DNA of 64,000 nt from Antedon bifida. Its lineage: Eukaryota > Echinodermata > Crinoidea > Comatulida > Antedonidae. The DNA lies in contig OY727103.1 in NCBI GenBank assembly GCA_963402885.1, positions 808,501 to 872,500 on the forward strand. Reading direction: 5' to 3'. The stretch's first letter is position 1, and each line of letters begins with the position of its first letter. Position numbers and translations under genes: made by a program. Shown here piece after piece: positions 42,501 through 48,500 of this stretch. The notes beneath the pieces are model-generated. The model saw nothing but the letters and a program-made list of their open reading frames with translations. It searched no databases and was not told the origin of the DNA.

Positions 42501-45500
42501 TGTGGTAAGGATTGATGTTGATTTTAAAGTTATATAATTTGATAATTATAAAAACCAATAGATGCACTGATTAACGCCAAATAATGAGAGGCAAGCCATG
42601 ATTCCTGATCATGATCAAATAAAGATTTAAACGTTTAATAGTGGCTTGCCTCTCGTTATTTGATAATTATAGATTTAATTGCTCATGGTTTTGTTATGTT
42701 TTTGTTTAATCCATGCGACTTTTCTTTTAAATAACAAATCTACAACAGTTTTTTTTATTTTTTTATTTCAGAACCAGAACAACAAACGTGAGTATTATAA
42801 TAATTTTAATAAGTTCATTTTATTGACTTTTAGAAATGAAATATGTTTGTTGTAATACATTTATTATTTTATTTTTATGTGATCTAGTTGTGCTGAGGAG
42901 GCCGCTGCCATTAACAAGGAGTTGGACGACGCTATAAAAAGAGGAACAATCATTGCTGACCGAACGCCACCAGCGTGTACCCCAGATGGTAACTACGCTC
43001 TTGCACAATGCTACGCATTAATTGGGTAAGAAAAAATGATTAATTTATTTAAACGAACAAAAATTCCACCAGAAGACTTATACATGCAATTAAACTATTA
43101 TAATTTTAAAGAAAGCAAAACATCCCAACTAAAGATACTGACTATTAGATTATAAATTATGAACACCATGACTAGAATATATAATTTGTTTTTAAAGGTG
43201 TTACTGTGTTGATGCAATTACTGGTGACCAAACAGGCCTGACTTATCCTGAGTGTGGTAAGAATTATTTATAAATTTTAAAGTTACGTAATTCAATAATT
43301 CTAAATTATCAATGTATTTTTTTGTTTAATCCATAAACATTTTTTAAAGAAGATAAATGTAAATCAAACATTTTTTTGTTTTTATTTCAGGTACTGAACA
43401 ACAAACGTAAGTATTATAAGATGTTCCAATTTCATGGTAACAATCATCATACTAACTGTTGAAAACTCATTTATTTTATGTTATGTTGTAATATTTAATT
43501 TTTATTGCAAATTTTAATAAATAAAAATAATGTATGTATTGAAAATATGTATAATAGATGTGCTGATAAGGCAGCAGCCATTAACAAGGAGTTGGATGAT
43601 GCTATAAAAAGGGGCGCCATCATTGCTGACCTAACGCCACCAGCGTGTACTCCAGATGGTAACTACGCTCTTGCACAATGCTACGCATTAATTGGGTAAG
43701 AAAAAATGATTCATTTATTTAAATACTGTCGACCAAAAATTCCACATGTCAATGCCATTGACTATACCAGAAATCTAAGCCTGTCTGTAACATACTAACT
43801 GTATCCTTAGGCAAGTGCTTTACTCTAGTTGCCTTGTCCTTCGGATGGGACATAAAGCCGTTGGTCCCGTGTACATAGTGCATGTTAAAGAGCTTAGTAC
43901 ACTATTCGCAAAGAGTAGGGAATTGTGTCCCGGTGTTCTGATCTAGTAGGCGCTGCACTGCTGGCTGCTATGGGTCCGTAGAGGGCCTAATCCGAATTTC
44001 CTCGATTTCAAGTTAAGCTTGAGGACAAATATAAATACCTTTTTCCGTAACATATGTAATTTGTTTTAAAGGTGTTTCTGTGTTGACGCAATAACCGGTG
44101 AAAAAACAGGACTGACTTATCCTGAATGCGGTAAGAATTAATGATTCAGTCTAAATTTCTGTCATTTGTTTTTTTCATCTGTCAAAGGTTTTTCTTTAAT
44201 CTAAAGACAAATGTAAATTAAACAGTTTTTGTTTTTTATATTTCAGGTAGAGAACCACAAACGTGAGTATTGTAATTTGTTACAATCATGTGCACTTTAA
44301 AGAACCTTATACATCATCAAGTATGGGGTTACCCCGGTGTACTAGTACACACACTCAGTCACTGTCACACACAGCCACTAATCATAGCATAACTGGGCCC
44401 TCTGGGAGAACAGTCTTTGATTGGAGAGGCTACCCAGTATAAAGAAATAATAAAATAATTATTTCACAGTTTAGTATTTTATTTTGATGGAATATTGTTA
44501 TAATAAAAACATGTATGTATGTATGATAGATGTGCTGATAGAGCAGCTGCCGTTAACAAGAGGTTAGACGACGCTATAAAAGCAGGGGAATTCATCGCCG
44601 ATCTAGCACCACCAAATTGTACCCCAGATGGCAACTACGTCCTTGTACAATGCCATCCATTAATTGGGTAAGAAATTGTTATTATTTAAATTCTGTCGGT
44701 CAAGAACATGGACTTCCATGTCTCAAATTGACTACCAAACAATAAACTGTTTCCATTCTTTTAAAGAAAGTAAAAAATCCCAACTAAAAGATAAAACGTT
44801 TGTTTTTAAAGGTGTTTATGTGTTGATGCAATTACTGGTGACCAAACAGGGCTGACTTATCCCGAATGCGGTAAGAATTAAAGATTTATTTTAAATTTAT
44901 GTATCAATTTCTTTACTTTTTCAGGAATACATTTTAACTACAATCAGAACATTTTCTAAATCTAATTTTATAAACTGTTCTTCGTTTTTGTTGAGAATGT
45001 CTGTGTTAGTTTAATATGTGAGCAAAGATGTTGATAACCATGCCTTCAAACAGCAATGTCTTTTAATTCAAATATTAATTTTCTTTATTTTTCAGGGATT
45101 GTTACCCCAGAAACAACGTAAGTATGTTTCAAATGCGCCGAATTACTGTAGTAATGTAATATATATATAACAAATTTACTGTAACCCAAGCAGAAATGTC
45201 GGCAGACTTTTAAGCGTAGAGGCAGTAATGATTGATGATGACTAACAAAAATCAAACAAATAATTTGACAGTCTCCAATAAAATTTTAAATTATTTATTT
45301 AGGTGTTTACAGGTGGTTGCATCCATTAATGAGCAGATAGAGGACGCTGAGGAAGCTGGTAGATCTACTGAGGATTTAGTGGCACCACAATGTGCCCCAG
45401 ATGGTACCTTTAAGCTTCTTCAGTGTCTACCTAAACAGGGGTATGTAAATTAAAGTGTTTAATCTAATAAAAGGTTGATAACAAATAATTTTTCTACTTA

Positions 45501-48500
45501 AATATTCTCTGGAAGTTTTACTGATTTAACTAATTTTAACACACCATACCACATACATATGGAAAATTAGATTTTAGTTCATTATGCGATTATTATTATA
45601 CTATTGCTACTATTCTCCTTCAGATGTTTCTGTGTGAATCCTGAAACGGGAATAAACTCTGGTTTCACAGCCCCGGATTGTGGTAAGATATAGTTTCACA
45701 ATTACCGTGTTCACTATACTGTATTACTAATATACTTGCTCTTAGCATAAAATACTATCCACTTTTTTATTTGTAATCTATTTTCTCATTTTAAAAACAT
45801 TCGTTTTAGTTTGTTTAAAATTAACTAATGCATTAATTTTTTTCAGTGAGTTACGAGGTTCCTGAAGCAACGTGAGTATTTAAAATTATGTTTGTCTTTT
45901 ACCGTTTATACTATAAATACTACACCCCACCCAATATTTTACACAATGGTCAGGCCTCAAACCCATCGGACAGCGGTGAAACAGATGGGGATTACAAAAC
46001 TCACTCGTCATAATGGAAAGAAAATGATTTAATAAAGTACTGTGTTTCTTATAGATGTAGGGATGTGGTATCTTCAATCGAGCAGAGACTAAGAGAAGCG
46101 GAAGAATCTGGAGAACGCATCTTAGACCTTCTACCACCATCTTGCACAGATGATGGCAATTACGAACTACTACAGTGCTCCATAATTGGGTAAGAGTTCA
46201 GTGTTTTTATATTTATATAAAAGTAATAATAATAATAACTGGTACTTGATATAGCGCATTATGCTGAAAGCCTCAATGCACTTTACAAAGACAGAAAATT
46301 TAGAAAAATTACAAATTAAAAAGGTGGGTTTTGAGGAGAGATTTGAAGACACTGGTGGAAGTAGCCTGACGGATTTCAATAGGCAACGCATTCCATAGAG
46401 AAACGGATGCCGAAGAAAATGAAATATATGGGCAAGAAGAGACTCAGATCTAGATTTATTTTAGCTTCCATGGATCTCCACATGGCGACTCTGTAGAATA
46501 GTTAAGGACTATAAACCGTAGGTCCAGTGTACATATCTGGCTCATGTCACCAACTCATCATATACACTGAGCCCTCTGGGAGAACAGTGTTAGACTGAAG
46601 AGGCTACCCAGTAAAGAGTAAATAATAACAGTTTGGGCTTTTTGGAAATACTTTCTAAAGCTCTGTATACACTATCAAACTTTATGTGACAAAAAATGTT
46701 ATGTGCCCATAACATGGACATGATGATGTCCTATCAGTACTATATTTAGGCATATCACTACCATATACCATATTTATTTTGTCATACTCAAGCAATAATG
46801 ATTAACATATCTCTGTTCTTCAGATGTTATTGTGTAGATGCAATTACTGGAACACGCTCTGGACTTCGCGAACCTTACTGTCGTTAGTATTCCATTTATT
46901 TGGTTATTTTAAAGTATGACCTACTTGTATTTGTATTCAGGCCTGTCAGTTGTCTCGCTTTAACTGGTATAAAGCGTGGTTCCCACTAGAGACGCAACGA
47001 ATGGGACATTCGTGCAATGCAAGCGAGTTGACCAATGACAAGCCACTGTTCGAATAATCCATTGCTTGTGATTGGTAAAATCATTTACGTTGAGTTATGT
47101 CCTTGCGTTGCATCGCTAGTGGGAACCAAGCTTAAGAGACAGAGTCCAGAGAAAACTCAACTTGCGTTTCAATTGTAGTTCATTGTTATGAACTCCGTCT
47201 GACGAGGGCGTATCCCTTACTTCGTTTTGAGTGTTAGCATGGATTTACAATTCCTACTTTTTTGTGAGACATCCCTCGCTTGTTTTACCTTAATTTAAAA
47301 CCATTATCAATTAAACTGCAATCTAAATTTGTTTTATTTTTTTTACTTTCAGTGGATTCTAAACCAGATGAAATAAAGTAAGTTGAAACATGTACAACTG
47401 TCTCATTATAGATAGAATGCACTATGTAACAGTCTAGTATGTATGTAGTGCTGCTGTTGCTGTAGGTAGTATACTCACTCTCGGAATACAAGATCTTTTA
47501 CTGCTTAATTTATTTCTAAAATGTTTTTTCAACAAGCTTTTGAGGGTTAACAACTTGCATTGTATTAGAACCCCAATGGAAATAAGTTTTTTTAATTAAA
47601 CTTTTTTGGGTTAGCCCAGTTAATATCGTTTTTTTAATTGTCTGTAAAATAAAATGTAACTAGCTGGTCATACACAACATTAGTTTAACTGTTGGGTTTT
47701 GTTGCTATTTTTATAACAGCTGTATACAGAAAAGAGAGTTTATTGAACAACAGAAGGCAGAAGCCATTTCACAGGGAAGTCCAGCGCCCGACATTGTACC
47801 TCTGACCTGCTCCGAAGATGGCTTGTACAGAGAAGTGCAGTGTCATAATTCTAAGTAATTACACAATAATCTTTAATTAAAGCTTAAATTGTAAGTTAGC
47901 TATACATATATATAGAGTTATAATTTGAGAATTAAGTCAATATCAAATTTGATAAAGGGATAATATAGAGATACGCATGATTTGATTTGGGTGGGTGCAA
48001 AGTTATATGATTGGGAACAATTTCATGTTATGTAGTACTTTGCGAGCAACCATGGATGGGGGCGGTCAAGGGCAACCAGTCACACCTTCCTGTGTAATTC
48101 CTGTACTATATCAATAAATTGTTTTAGTTCAGCAATTTCAATATATTTGGAACTAAAAGTTCATAAAAGTAATTTATGTTTATTATGATACGTTTTGTCC
48201 ACCAAGAGTTGTCACAAGCACTAAGATATATTATATTAAGTTATACTACCATTGTATTTCAGCTGTTTCTTGGTGGATGTAAACAATGGAAACTTTATCA
48301 GAAATATTGTGTTTAAAATTGGTAAGCATACCTTTTTTTTACATACAATTTTATTTTTATGCAATATACTTATGCCTTAAATTATTGAATTTGTTTTTGC
48401 ATGTTTTTTTTTGTTTTTTAGAAGCAACTGAACGTACACCAACAACAGAGAGTGCGCCACCTGTGGGTCAAGGAAGGTAAGCCGTGATCACCAAGTGCAA

